Shown here piece by piece: positions 1-10,183 of a stretch of DNA of 64,000 nucleotides. The notes under the pieces were generated by a model, which ran no database searches, was not told the origin of the DNA, and worked only from the letters and a program-made list of their open reading frames with translations. Position 1 is the first letter of the stretch; each line of letters opens with the position of its first letter. Both the position numbers and the translations under genes were made by a program. Source of the DNA: Moritella sp. 24. Lineage in GTDB: Bacteria; Pseudomonadota; Gammaproteobacteria; Enterobacterales; Moritellaceae. Where the stretch lies: positions 3,233,505 to 3,297,504 of the forward strand of contig NZ_CP056123.1 in the NCBI RefSeq assembly GCF_018219155.1, in the 5' to 3' direction.

Positions 1-1
1 T

Positions 2-1291
2 GGCAAGTTATTATCACGCGTTAATCACTTATCACAGATTAAAATGAATGCTCGGTTTGCTAACCATATTACCGCAATTAACGCAATTTCTGGATTAAAG
101 GAGATCCTCGGACAGCAACGTGAAATAGGCACACTGCTGATCGACGAAAAGATTTCAACACACGATATAATACACAACGAACGTTACAACCAACTTTATA
201 CGCAACTGGGCATGCAACTTAATGCCATCTTCATTTTCAATTATTCCGCAACTGAAGAACAGAAACAAATTTGTGGCGACTTATGCAACACCATTCAACA
301 TAAAGCTTTTATTAACAAAACAATATCTGACTTTATGCTACAGCCACTAACGCAGAAAAGTAGTCAATTTTGGTTTGTTCAACTGTCTCAGCGCATTGAT
401 GATATTAAGATTGTTACCGACAAACTGGTACGCGAACTCGAAGTTAAAACGAAATTAAGACTAAGCAAATTAGAACAACGATTTTATTTCGTGTTAATGC
501 TAATCACCACGATTGTCATCTTTAATATTTTACTGTTCACCGTCTTATTTCACAGCGTCATTACGCCAATCCGTCGTATCACAAACGCCTTACAAAAAGT
601 GACGTTAGGTCATTATAATCAGCAAATGGATGACTGCTATTCAAATGATGAAATTGGCGATATGTATGACGCATATGAAACCCTGCGCAGAAAGCTATTA
701 CAGGCAGACATGGCGAAAAGTCTTATTAAGCGTCAGCAACAATCCTTATTAGATCGCCGTAAAGAACGAGATAAATACCGCGAACTGGCTTCACGCGATA
801 CCTTAACAGGGGCATTAAACAGACGTAAATTCAATCATATTCTGAAACAAGAAATTGGGTTTGCTAAACAGGACAAGCAAAAACTCTCGTTAATGCTGCT
901 TGATATTGATCACTTTAAAACAATTAACGATAACTATGGCCATGCAGGTGGCGACCAAGTGTTACGTGATTTTTACGAGGCTTGCTTTAATAGTGTTAAA
1001 TCGTCTGACATCGTCGCACGTATCGGTGGCGAAGAGTTTGCTATCTTAATGCCAGAAACAACGAAACAACAAGCACAGTGTATAGCAGAACGACTACGCC
1101 TTAATATCAGTGAACTAACAGTCCTTTATGGCCAAGCGCATATTCACTTAACAGTCAGTATTGGCCTTGCAGAATGGCATGAGTTCGACTCATTTAATAA
1201 TGATGAGTTTATTGCCTATACAGATAAGTTACTCTACAAAGCTAAAAATAACGGTCGTAATTGCGTGGTGCTAGATCACAATAAAGAATGA
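2..1291 (+). CDS. Membrane-bound GGDEF diguanylate cyclase, 5' end cut by window edge
   Basis: Probable diguanylate cyclase making c-di-GMP at the inner membrane. The first ATG is at 44, but the frame is open back to base 2 and no ribosome site precedes that ATG, so the gene very likely starts outside the window. Numbering from that ATG, there is a helical sensor region (1-145), a membrane segment (about 148-170), a HAMP-like linker (171-225) and a GGDEF domain. The domain has the RDTLTGALNRR start near 251 and the active-site GGEEF at 328-332. The position of the inhibitory RxxD site reads KSSD, so product inhibition at the I-site is probably lost. The missing upstream part should carry the first membrane helix. 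The GGDEF assignment is firm; the ligand is unknown. Confidence 0.88.
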   Translation, partial: GKLLSRVNHLSQIKMNARFANHITAINAISGLKEILGQQREIGTLLIDEKISTHDIIHNERYNQLYTQLGMQLNAIFIFNYSATEEQKQICGDLCNTIQHKAFINKTISDFMLQPLTQKSSQFWFVQLSQRIDDIKIVTDKLVRELEVKTKLRLSKLEQRFYFVLMLITTIVIFNILLFTVLFHSVITPIRRITNALQKVTLGHYNQQMDDCYSNDEIGDMYDAYETLRRKLLQADMAKSLIKRQQQSLLDRRKERDKYRELASRDTLTGALNRRKFNHILKQEIGFAKQDKQKLSLMLLDIDHFKTINDNYGHAGGDQVLRDFYEACFNSVKSSDIVARIGGEEFAILMPETTKQQAQCIAERLRLNISELTVLYGQAHIHLTVSIGLAEWHEFDSFNNDEFIAYTDKLLYKAKNNGRNCVVLDHNKE

Positions 1292-1433
1292 TGATATCGC
1301 TCAGGTGAAATAAGTGAAGTTAACAAAGTCTGAACTTATATTTTGGAATAGGAAGTTGGTTTCAAATGGTAGATTTTAAATGGGCACTCCAAATATGGCT
1401 TAGAGTAACCCACTCATTATGCCCAATACAGTA

Positions 1434-2357
1434 CTAATCCCGTCGCTTATAACTGTCTATCGCGATTAATACCAAGGCCAGCATAATCGCGCCATAGATT
1501 GGCCACTGGATTAGATCAATGCGCTCACCAAGTAATAGACCAACACAAAAAACCAATGTTGGTTCTAAATAGGTCAATAAACCAAACAAGCTAAGTGGAA
1601 GCATCTGTGAGGCGTATAAAAATAATAACATGGGAAGCGTACCTGCAATCCCGAGCCCTAGGTAATAAGCCCAAGATAAGGCTTCGATTTGTAGCCAATC
1701 ATCAAAGGGCTGTAAATAAAACATACCAAACAGTGCGATTGGTAGTAAAAAAATGTTGTCTAAAGTAAATACCAAATCGCTCGCCATTGGATAACGTCGG
1801 CGATTCATAAAGTACAACGGATAACCTAAAGCAACCACAAACACAATCCAAGAGATGCCATCGGCAATGACATAGGCATAAACAACGCCACAAGCAGCGA
1901 TGATACATGCGAGTAACTGTACGCGGGTTAATTTCTCACCATACACAAAATAACCAACGGCAACCAACGTCAAAGGCAACGCAAAATAGCCTAATGCCAC
2001 AGAGAGTATTTCTCCCTGTAGAGGCGCCCAGATAAAAATCCAAAACTGTGGCGCAATTAAACAGGCAGAAAGTAAAAACCGAGGCCATAGCCGCCATTGT
2101 TTTAATTGTTCCCACAACATTGAAATTCGGCCTACTATGATTAAGCCTAATAGCATAATGACGGCACTCCACAACACTCTTTGTCCAGCTAACCAATGAC
2201 CAGCACCAGAGGCAACAGCAGTCTCTGGCCAGGCTGGTTGAAACTGTACATACATGGGTAGCAATGCAAATAAACAAGACGCTATTATTGAAGCCATTAC
2301 TCCCTTTTGATGTGCGGAAAAATGAAAAGTTTTACTATTAAGTTTAGAAAAAATCAT
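1434..2357 (-). CDS. rarD: RarD-type EamA/DMT-family permease
   Basis: Integral membrane protein of the drug/metabolite transporter superfamily, RarD branch. At 307 residues it has the usual length and about ten hydrophobic helices in two EamA-like halves. The N-terminal HQKGVMASIIASCLFALLP stretch matches the first helix of RarD proteins. The family was named from chloramphenicol sensitivity, but its natural substrate is not established. The ATG at 2357 lacks a good Shine-Dalgarno sequence. An in-frame Met about 20 residues downstream is a less likely start because it would cut into the first helix. The gene converges on the GGDEF gene and lies downstream of aspS, separated from it by a strong terminator. 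Confidence 0.75.
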   Translation of the reverse strand: MIFSKLNSKTFHFSAHQKGVMASIIASCLFALLPMYVQFQPAWPETAVASGAGHWLAGQRVLWSAVIMLLGLIIVGRISMLWEQLKQWRLWPRFLLSACLIAPQFWIFIWAPLQGEILSVALGYFALPLTLVAVGYFVYGEKLTRVQLLACIIAACGVVYAYVIADGISWIVFVVALGYPLYFMNRRRYPMASDLVFTLDNIFLLPIALFGMFYLQPFDDWLQIEALSWAYYLGLGIAGTLPMLLFLYASQMLPLSLFGLLTYLEPTLVFCVGLLLGERIDLIQWPIYGAIMLALVLIAIDSYKRRD

Positions 2358-2454
2358 AAGCTATCAAATTAAAGGACTTAGAGAATGAAAGTAAGTGCTA
2401 GATGATATCATGACCACGACACATAGCGGGTAAAGACCTTCTATTACCCTCACA

Positions 2455-2491
2455 AAAAAGCGGATATAACCTAAGGCTATATCCGCTTTTT
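2455..2491 (-). terminator. Rho-independent terminator after aspS
   Basis: AAAAAGCGGATATA pairs perfectly with TATATCCGCTTTTT around a 9-base loop. The T-run is present on both strands. It lies between the aspS stop and rarD and so should end aspS transcription. Confidence 0.85.
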
Positions 2492-2543
2492 ATTAGTCAC
2501 ACTTACTCACTACATAACCATTATAAAATAATGGCGACTGTAA

Positions 2544-4322
2544 TTACTCAGCGTCTTGTTTCTTTTCTTTTTTAACAACAGCAATGCTTAGCTCTTCAAG
2601 AGAAGCTGGGTTTGCTTCGCTTGGTGCTGATGTTAATAAACATGCAGCAGTTGTTGTTTTAGGGAATGCGATAACGTCACGGATGTTATCAGTACCTGTT
2701 AGCAACATCGCTAGACGATCTAGACCAAATGCTAAACCAGCATGTGGTGGCGTACCGTATTTAAGTGCTTCAAGTAAGAAACCAAACTTATCTTGTTGCT
2801 CTTGCGCTTCGATACCTAAGATTTCGAATACTGCTTTTTGCATATCACCTTTGTGAATACGCACAGAACCACCACCAACTTCATAGCCATTGATAACCAT
2901 GTCGTAAGCATCAGAGATTGCGTTAGCAGGGTTAGCTAGAAGCTCTTCTGCGTTAACATCCATAGGTGCTGTGAATGGGTGGTGAACCGCGTGTAGGTTA
3001 CCTTCTTCATCTTCTTCAAACATTGGGAAGTCAACAACCCAAAGTGGTTTCCACTCGTTTGTAGTCAATTCTAAATCAGTACCTACTTTAAGACGTAGTG
3101 CACCAAGTGCTTCAGTTACAACTTTGTTTGTATCTGCGCCGAAGAAGATAATGTCGCCATCTTTCGCGTTAGTACGCTCAAGTAATGCAGTGATAACGTC
3201 AGCCGTTAAGAACTTAGCTACTGGTGATTGAACACCTTCAGCGCCAGCTGCAACGTCTTTCACTTTCATCCATGCCATGCCTTTCGCGCCATAGATGCCA
3301 ACAAATTTAGTGTACTCGTCAATTTGCTTACGAGACAGTTTAGCACCGCCAGTAACACATAATACTGCAACACGACCTTTCGGGTTGTTAGCTGGTTCTG
3401 CGAATACTTTGAATTCAACATCTTTTAGAATGTCTGCAACATCAACAAGCTCTAATGGGTTACGTAGATCAGGTTTATCTGAACCAAAACGACGCATTGC
3501 ATCAGCATAAGTCATGCTTGGGAACGCTGGCAATTCAACGTCTAAGATTTCTTTCCACATGCTTGTGATTAAACGTTCAGTCACTTCACGCACTTGTGGT
3601 GCAGTCATGAATGATGTTTCGATATCGATTTGAGTAAATTCAGGCTGACGGTCAGCACGTAAATCTTCATCACGGAAACATTTAACGATTTGGTAATAAC
3701 GATCAAAACCAGACATCATCAACAGTTGCTTAAATAACTGTGGTGATTGTGGAAGCGCGAAGAATTCACCTTTATGTGTACGGCTTGGTACTAGGTAGTC
3801 ACGTGCGCCTTCTGGCGTTGCTTTTGTTAGTACTGGTGTTTCGATATCAAGGAAACCGTGGTCATCCATGAAACGACGTACAAAGTTACTTGCTTTAGCA
3901 CGTGTCTTAAGACGGTTGCTCATTTCTGGGCGACGTAAGTCTAGGAAACGGTGCTTAAGACGTTGCTCTTCCGTGTTTGTTTGGTTGAAATCAAGCGGTA
4001 GTACGTCAGCTTTATTGATAACTTCAAGTTCTAGACCTAAAACCTCAATACCACCAGTCGCCATATCTTTATTCACTTGACGTTCGTCACGAGCGCGTAC
4101 TTTACCTGTGATTTTTACACAGAATTCGTTACGTAATTGGCTAGCGCGTTCAAATACAGCTTCTACATCTGGATCATAAACAACTTGCACAATACCTTCA
4201 CGGTCACGTAAATCGATAAAAATAACACCGCCTAAATCACGACGACGATTAACCCAACCACACAACTCAACCTGTTGGCCGATATGTGCTTCATTTACCT
4301 GTCCGCAATACACTGTACGCAT
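2544..4322 (-). CDS. aspS: Aspartyl-tRNA synthetase
   Basis: Class II aminoacyl-tRNA synthetase charging tRNA-Asp in the cytoplasm. I chose the ATG at 4322, which gives 592 residues beginning [20 protein letters not shown]. This aligns with the known N-terminus of bacterial AspRS and has an AGGAT ribosome site 9 bases upstream. A longer frame to 4376 would need a TTG start and adds 18 residues unlike the family. The N-terminal OB-fold anticodon-binding domain ([22 protein letters not shown]), class II motif 2 ([16 protein letters not shown]), the bacterial GAD insertion and motif 3 ([11 protein letters not shown] near the C-terminus) are all present. It appears monocistronic. Confidence 0.97.
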   Translation of the reverse strand: MRTVYCGQVNEAHIGQQVELCGWVNRRRDLGGVIFIDLRDREGIVQVVYDPDVEAVFERASQLRNEFCVKITGKVRARDERQVNKDMATGGIEVLGLELEVINKADVLPLDFNQTNTEEQRLKHRFLDLRRPEMSNRLKTRAKASNFVRRFMDDHGFLDIETPVLTKATPEGARDYLVPSRTHKGEFFALPQSPQLFKQLLMMSGFDRYYQIVKCFRDEDLRADRQPEFTQIDIETSFMTAPQVREVTERLITSMWKEILDVELPAFPSMTYADAMRRFGSDKPDLRNPLELVDVADILKDVEFKVFAEPANNPKGRVAVLCVTGGAKLSRKQIDEYTKFVGIYGAKGMAWMKVKDVAAGAEGVQSPVAKFLTADVITALLERTNAKDGDIIFFGADTNKVVTEALGALRLKVGTDLELTTNEWKPLWVVDFPMFEEDEEGNLHAVHHPFTAPMDVNAEELLANPANAISDAYDMVINGYEVGGGSVRIHKGDMQKAVFEILGIEAQEQQDKFGFLLEALKYGTPPHAGLAFGLDRLAMLLTGTDNIRDVIAFPKTTTAACLLTSAPSEANPASLEELSIAVVKKEKKQDAE

Positions 4323-5404
<1,082 letters not shown>

Positions 5405-5455
5405 GATGGTCGGTTATCGCAGTAAACAAGCAGCATCAGTAGCACCACAAATCGA

Positions 5456-5512
5456 ATTAATTTAAAGCAGTAGCATTAATTTAAAGTAGTAGCATTAATT
5501 TAAAGTAATAAT
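5456..5512 (+). repeat. Three tandem 19-bp units in the cmoA-cmoB spacer
   Basis: Units start at 5456, 5475 and 5494. The first two, ATTAATTTAAAGCAGTAGC and ATTAATTTAAAGTAGTAGC, differ by one base. The third diverges in its last bases (ATTAATTTAAAGTAATAAT) and leads straight into the cmoB ribosome site. Confidence 0.9.
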
Positions 5513-5521
5513 AGGTTACCC

Positions 5522-6514
5522 ATGATCGACTTTTCAAATTTTTACCAGATAATTGCGAAAAACAAATTACACCATTGGCTTTACACGCTACCAGCACAAA
5601 TGCACGAATGGGAACGCGAACACAAACATGGTTTCTTGCCGCGCTGGGAAAAGGTATTAAAAAAACTACCAAAGGTCGAAACCAAGCACATCAACATCAC
5701 TGACAAATTTGAAGTTGGTGCGCCGGGTGAGTTAAGTGAAAGCGATTTACGTAAAACCGAAAGCCTATTACAAAAGTTCCACCCATGGCGTAAAGGCCCA
5801 TTCAATATTCACGGCATTCACATTGATACAGAATGGCGCAGTGATTGGAAATGGGAACGTCTACGTGAATTCATCTCACCACTAAAATACCGTTATGTAT
5901 TAGATGTAGGTTGCGGCAGTGGCTATCACATGTGGCGTATGCTGGGTGATGATGCTGAATTTGTAGTGGGTATTGACCCAAGTCAATTATTCTTAGTGCA
6001 GTTTGAAGCGATCCGTCATTTTGCTAACAATGACCAACGCGTGCATTTATTACCCCTTGGTATTCAAGAATTACCAAAATTACGTGCATTCGACACCGTT
6101 TTCTCTATGGGAGTCCTGTACCATCGTAAATCGCCAATTGACCATATCGAACAGCTTAAAAACCAGCTACGTGATGGCGGTGAGTTAGTATTAGAAACAT
6201 TAGTGATTGATGGTGATGAACAAGCAGTATTAGTACCCGGCGATCGTTATGCGCAAATGCGTAATGTCTGGTTCTTACCAAGCTGTGCGGCATTAAAATT
6301 GTGGGTTGAAAAACTCGGTTTTGAAAATGTACGTATCGTTGATGTATCAGATACCAGCATTGAAGAACAACGTGCAACAGAATGGATGCGCAACGAATCA
6401 CTGGTTGATTTCCTTGATCCAAACGATCACAGTAAAACAGTGGAAGGTTACCCTGCACCAAAACGTGCGGTGTTAATTGCGACGAAACCTTACGCTGAAC
6501 CGTTAGACGAATAA
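5522..6514 (+). CDS. cmoB: tRNA U34 carboxymethyltransferase CmoB
   Basis: Transfers the carboxymethyl group of carboxy-SAM to 5-hydroxyuridine at tRNA position 34, giving cmo5U and wider wobble decoding. At 330 residues it has the family length. Visible family blocks are the N-terminal WLYTLPAQ region, the [23 protein letters not shown] stretch (about 95-115), the methyltransferase motif [15 protein letters not shown] (about 125-140), and [20 protein letters not shown] (about 196-215). ATG at 5522 follows an AGG. It is the second gene of the cmoAB unit and is followed by an unusually stable hairpin. Confidence 0.97.
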   Translation: MIDFSNFYQIIAKNKLHHWLYTLPAQMHEWEREHKHGFLPRWEKVLKKLPKVETKHINITDKFEVGAPGELSESDLRKTESLLQKFHPWRKGPFNIHGIHIDTEWRSDWKWERLREFISPLKYRYVLDVGCGSGYHMWRMLGDDAEFVVGIDPSQLFLVQFEAIRHFANNDQRVHLLPLGIQELPKLRAFDTVFSMGVLYHRKSPIDHIEQLKNQLRDGGELVLETLVIDGDEQAVLVPGDRYAQMRNVWFLPSCAALKLWVEKLGFENVRIVDVSDTSIEEQRATEWMRNESLVDFLDPNDHSKTVEGYPAPKRAVLIATKPYAEPLDE

Positions 6515-6519
6515 TGCGA

Positions 6520-6549
6520 TATCTAAGCACCGGAAACGGTGCTTAGATA
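6520..6549. terminator. Very stable GAAA-loop hairpin after cmoB, no T-run
   Basis: TATCTAAGCACCG pairs perfectly over 13 bp with its complement around a GAAA tetraloop. The downstream bases are A-rich rather than T-rich, so it is not a canonical intrinsic terminator for the plus strand. It could protect the 3' end of the cmoAB mRNA, or terminate transcription arriving from the right. Confidence 0.6.
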
Positions 6550-6613
6550 AAAATAAAAGAAAACTGGTCAGGTAAATTTCCGGTGATTAAAATTAAAAGT
6601 TAGAGCTAAAGAA

Positions 6614-7435
6614 ATGGATACTTTGAAACTGTCACAACGATTGATTACCAGTATTATACTAAGCGCCCTACTTTCAGGCTGCGCCAGTATTGATCAATTT
6701 ATCAATCAAGGTGATACATCTGCGCAAGCACTGCAATTACAAATTGAACAGCAAAATCAACAAATGACCTTATTAGTTGAGCAGCAAGACATGATATTAG
6801 CTGAACTGAAAAAACAACCAGCATTATTTTCACAGCAAAAACAAAATATCACTCACCTAAATAACAAGCTCGAAAGTTATGTTCAATTACGCCAAGATGT
6901 CATCAATAACACCCAGCGCATTGCAGATTGCCAAGCAGATAAGCAAGTCGAATTAGCAGCCAAACACCTCACCTCGATACAGTCAACAGACGCAACGGCA
7001 CCCATTGATAAATTAGTCATTGGCTCTGAAGAACTCGTATTGCTTAATGATCTCAAAGAAAAATATAAAGCGCGTATTGATACAGGTGCGACGACATCAT
7101 CACTTAATGCAACAAACATTGTTGAATTTGAACGCGACGGTAAAAAATGGGTTCGTTTTAACTTCAGTCAAGCCGTCAATAATGAAGCGCAAATTATCGA
7201 AGCTAAGATCGCTCGTACTATTTTAATCCGTCAAGCAAACAACAGTGAAGCAACACGTCGCCCTATCATTGAATTACCAGTGCAACTTGGTGACATAAAA
7301 ACGCTGACAGAGTTTACATTGGCCGATCGTAGCCACATGACATTTCCAGTATTACTGGGACGTACATTCTTAAAAGATATTGTCATGGTCGATGTTGCTC
7401 GTACTTATATGCTAACTGAATCGGCAATACAGTAA
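6614..7435 (+). CDS. Retropepsin-like (RimK-associated 'ATP-dependent zinc protease' family) lipoprotein, copy 1
   Basis: Putative envelope lipoprotein with a retropepsin-like domain. A signal peptide ends in the lipobox LLSGC (residues about 18-22). A Gln-rich, probably coiled-coil stretch follows (about 30-100). The C-terminal domain (about 135-270) carries the aspartic-protease-like motif ARIDTGATTSSLNATNI and the family block LADRSHMTFPVLLGRTFLKDI. The family (PF05618) is often annotated as a putative ATP-dependent zinc protease, though its signature resembles single-domain aspartyl proteases. Copy 2 is encoded 443 bases downstream, but a hairpin lies between, so this copy is probably a separate transcript. 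The substrate is unknown; an association with peptide-ligase systems is inferred. Confidence 0.82.
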   Translation: MDTLKLSQRLITSIILSALLSGCASIDQFINQGDTSAQALQLQIEQQNQQMTLLVEQQDMILAELKKQPALFSQQKQNITHLNNKLESYVQLRQDVINNTQRIADCQADKQVELAAKHLTSIQSTDATAPIDKLVIGSEELVLLNDLKEKYKARIDTGATTSSLNATNIVEFERDGKKWVRFNFSQAVNNEAQIIEAKIARTILIRQANNSEATRRPIIELPVQLGDIKTLTEFTLADRSHMTFPVLLGRTFLKDIVMVDVARTYMLTESAIQ

Positions 7436-7878
7436 TGCAAAACACGTAGTAATATCTAAATTAAAATAGAATGCGTATCAACACGTTAAATACGCATTCT
7501 ATTACTGCCCTACCTAGCTTCACCCTCTACAATATTCTAGAAACAGTATAATTTTCCTATACTTCCCCCCTGACACGATAAAAGAAAGCATCGCCAGAAA
7601 TTGCTATTTACAACTAACTGACGTATAAACAGTTGATATATAAGCGTTGTAAAAGGCTAAGTTATGGCTCTAAATAAGCCATACTTTCGTTTACTATAAT
7701 CATTACGTTAAGAAGCACTCTGGTTTAATCTCATTTTTAATGATGAATCGATTGATTTTAAATATAAATCCACAATTTCTTTAAATAAATATATTATTTG
7801 TATAGATAGGATTGAACTTTTATCCAACTTTAGTGAACTAACCCTCTTTTTTCATCAGCCAATAGGGCCACATACCTA
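7436..7878. other. Spacer between the two retropepsin-like genes
   Basis: 443 AT-rich bases holding the hairpin at 7465-7503 near its left end and, by position, the promoter for the downstream operon. No ORF, RNA gene or clear operator is visible. Confidence 0.5.
7465..7503 (+). terminator. Hairpin after retropepsin copy 1
   Basis: AATAGAATGCGTA pairs perfectly with TACGCATTCTATT (13 bp, 13-base loop). Only a short T stretch follows, so termination efficiency is uncertain. Confidence 0.6.
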
Positions 7879-8682
7879 ATGAAAAATACAGCTACATCTC
7901 GTACCGTCAAAACATCAAAAATAGCGATTGCTAGTGTGCTAAGTCTTGTATTTTTAAATGGCTGTGCCATGACACAAAATAAAGCGAATACTGCGATTGT
8001 GACACAGCAGCAAGCACAAATAGAAACCATCTTGCAACAGCAGCAGCAAATACTAACGACATTACAATCACAACCAGACAAGTTCAGCGAGCAAGATAAA
8101 GCGATTGAAAAATTAACCGAACAACTTGATGAACTCTCAGCGGATAGCAAAATTAAAAAGGTAACGCCTATCGTGGTACCCGTAGAAAGCAAAGCCGACA
8201 GTGATTACAAAAACAAGGTCATCCTTGGTCAAGAAGAGTGGGTATGGATAGATGAATTTCAAACCAACTTTAAATCACGTGTTGATACTGGCGCGACAAC
8301 ATCCTCACTAAATGCAACCGACATCGTCAAATTTGAACGAGATGGTCGAGACTGGGTTAAATTCAATTTATCTCACAAAGACGACGATACTACATTCCCA
8401 ATGGAAGCACCTGTCGTACGTACCATTAAAATACGTCAGACTAATGCTGTTGAAGCACTACGACGCTATGTGGTGAGCTTACCCATCGAACTAGGTGACA
8501 TTAAAACTGAAACCGAGTTTACCCTCGCAGACAGAAGCCGTATGATCTTCCCTATCCTCTTAGGACGTACATTCTTAAAGGACATTGCAATCGTCGATGT
8601 TGCACAAGAATATACACAGCCAAAGAAAAAGCCGACTTCTAATAAAAAACAACCAACTTCCGCTAAAAAAGGGGCTAACTAA
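7879..8682 (+). CDS. Retropepsin-like (RimK-associated) lipoprotein, copy 2
   Basis: Paralogue of the gene at 6614, with the same order of parts: signal peptide with a plausible lipobox (VFLNGC, Cys near 29), a Gln-rich helical stretch, then the catalytic-type domain with SRVDTGATTSSLNATDI (about 134-150) and LADRSRMIFPILLGRTFLKDI. It adds a Lys/Thr/Ser-rich C-terminal tail (KKKPTSNKKQPTSAKK) that copy 1 lacks. Its stop is 2 bases before the next ATG, so it is the first gene of an operon with the transglutaminase-like/7TM protein and the ATP-grasp ligase. Protease activity is inferred from the DTGA motif only. Confidence 0.82.
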   Translation: MKNTATSRTVKTSKIAIASVLSLVFLNGCAMTQNKANTAIVTQQQAQIETILQQQQQILTTLQSQPDKFSEQDKAIEKLTEQLDELSADSKIKKVTPIVVPVESKADSDYKNKVILGQEEWVWIDEFQTNFKSRVDTGATTSSLNATDIVKFERDGRDWVKFNLSHKDDDTTFPMEAPVVRTIKIRQTNAVEALRRYVVSLPIELGDIKTETEFTLADRSRMIFPILLGRTFLKDIAIVDVAQEYTQPKKKPTSNKKQPTSAKKGAN

Positions 8683-8684
8683 TC

Positions 8685-10181
8685 ATGCCATCTAAGATCC
8701 CATTTCGCATTTTTGTTGCGTTACTATTTCTCCTTGGCGTAGGCAGTATTGCACAACGTCACTACAGTGGTGAGATCCCTTGGTTTCCTGGTGAAACATA
8801 TTCAACTTGGATGATTGAAGCGAAAGTAGAATTTACAGCTCAAGGGGATGCCGTTAATGCCTCTTTTGCCACGCCTGCAACGCAATCTAACTTTACAGTC
8901 TTAAGTCAGACCGCAGCGTCACCTGGTTACGGGTTATCTTTTGTCGATAATCGCGCACAATGGACAATTCGCAATGCCGAAGGCAAGCAAGATTTATACT
9001 ATAAAGTAAATGTACTGACTAATGACATTCCACTTGATGTGATCAACGAGCAAGACGTACCAATTAATAAAACAACGTGGTTGCCGCCTTATGATATCGC
9101 TGCAGAGCAACTTGTTAACAGCGCAATGGAAAAAAGTGCAGATGCCTTTTCATATAGCCGAGAATTACTCAAATTACTGTCGGGTGATGATTTAGGCCAA
9201 AACGCGAAACTAATGCTGCAAGAAAACAGTAAATCAGCCTTATTTGTTGCCTTGCTAAATGACGCAAACATTCCCGCATTACTGGTTAAAGGTCTATACC
9301 TTGAAGATGGTCGTCGTCAGCAACAGCTACAGCCATTTGTACTAGTTTTTGGCGAAGATGACTCTCGTTTAATTGATGTAAAGTTAGGTAAAACAGCAGA
9401 CCAAAGCAACCTATTGCTTTGGGAGCAAAATGGCGAACCGACTCTCGATCTTATTGGTGGTGTAAACTCTCGTGTTAGTTTCTCTATCATTCAGCAGACT
9501 CAACCAGTCATGCAGGTACTAAAAGAAAAAGCAGATAGTACTAACTTGTCTAACTTTAGTATCTATAGCCTGCCACTTGAAGAGCAAGCGTTATTCAAAG
9601 GTATCCTACTGATCCCATTGGGTGTCATGATTGTTGTTTTAATGCGAATTCTGGTTGGGCTACGTACTTCCGGTACCTTCATGCCAGTATTAATTGCAAT
9701 GGCATTTGTACAAACTAGCTTAGCAACAGGTCTCATTGGCTTTACACTCATTGTCGGTGTTGGTCTTGTGATCCGCTCATACCTTTCTCGACTGAACTTA
9801 TTATTAGTATCGCGAATATCCGTGGTGATCATTACGGTTATCGCCATCATTTGTTTGTTCTCCGTGCTGTCTTACAAAATTGGTCTGACTGAAGGACTTA
9901 AAATTACCTTCTTCCCAATGATCATTTTATCTTGGACTATCGAGCGTATGTCTATCCTATGGGAAGAAGAAGGCCCGAAAGAAGTATTTGTACAAGGTGG
10001 TGGCAGTCTATTTGTTGCAGTCCTTGTTTACCTCACCATTAGTAATGAATTATTACGCTATTGGGCATTTAACTTCCTTGGTCTACAGCTGATCATTATG
10101 GCCGTTATATTAATGTTAGGTACCTATACAGGCTATCGTCTACTTGAACTACGCCGCTTTAAAGACATGCAAGGTGAGTAA
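8685..10181 (+). CDS. Inactive-transglutaminase-like domain fused to seven membrane helices
   Basis: 498-residue inner-membrane protein of the family described as inactive transglutaminase fused to 7 transmembrane helices. Residue range 1-25 is a membrane anchor. About 30-290 is an extracytoplasmic region that includes the transglutaminase-like fold (KSALFVALLNDANIPALLVKGLYLEDGRR). About 300-490 holds seven hydrophobic helices starting LFKGILLIPLGVMIVVLMRI. I do not see a Cys-His-Asp triad, in keeping with the family name. It starts 2 bases after copy 2 and ends 2 bases before the ATP-grasp gene. The family is known to occur with RimK-like ligases and retropepsin-like proteins; its biochemical role is not established. 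Confidence 0.85.
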   Translation: MPSKIPFRIFVALLFLLGVGSIAQRHYSGEIPWFPGETYSTWMIEAKVEFTAQGDAVNASFATPATQSNFTVLSQTAASPGYGLSFVDNRAQWTIRNAEGKQDLYYKVNVLTNDIPLDVINEQDVPINKTTWLPPYDIAAEQLVNSAMEKSADAFSYSRELLKLLSGDDLGQNAKLMLQENSKSALFVALLNDANIPALLVKGLYLEDGRRQQQLQPFVLVFGEDDSRLIDVKLGKTADQSNLLLWEQNGEPTLDLIGGVNSRVSFSIIQQTQPVMQVLKEKADSTNLSNFSIYSLPLEEQALFKGILLIPLGVMIVVLMRILVGLRTSGTFMPVLIAMAFVQTSLATGLIGFTLIVGVGLVIRSYLSRLNLLLVSRISVVIITVIAIICLFSVLSYKIGLTEGLKITFFPMIILSWTIERMSILWEEEGPKEVFVQGGGSLFVAVLVYLTISNELLRYWAFNFLGLQLIIMAVILMLGTYTGYRLLELRRFKDMQGE

Positions 10182-10183
10182 AC

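Noticed and set aside
2584-2856. 90-residue plus-strand ORF inside aspS
   Set aside because: Lies antisense to the well-conserved C-terminal part of aspS with no family match or ribosome site; several similar shadows occur in aspS, adhE, lysA and glmS.
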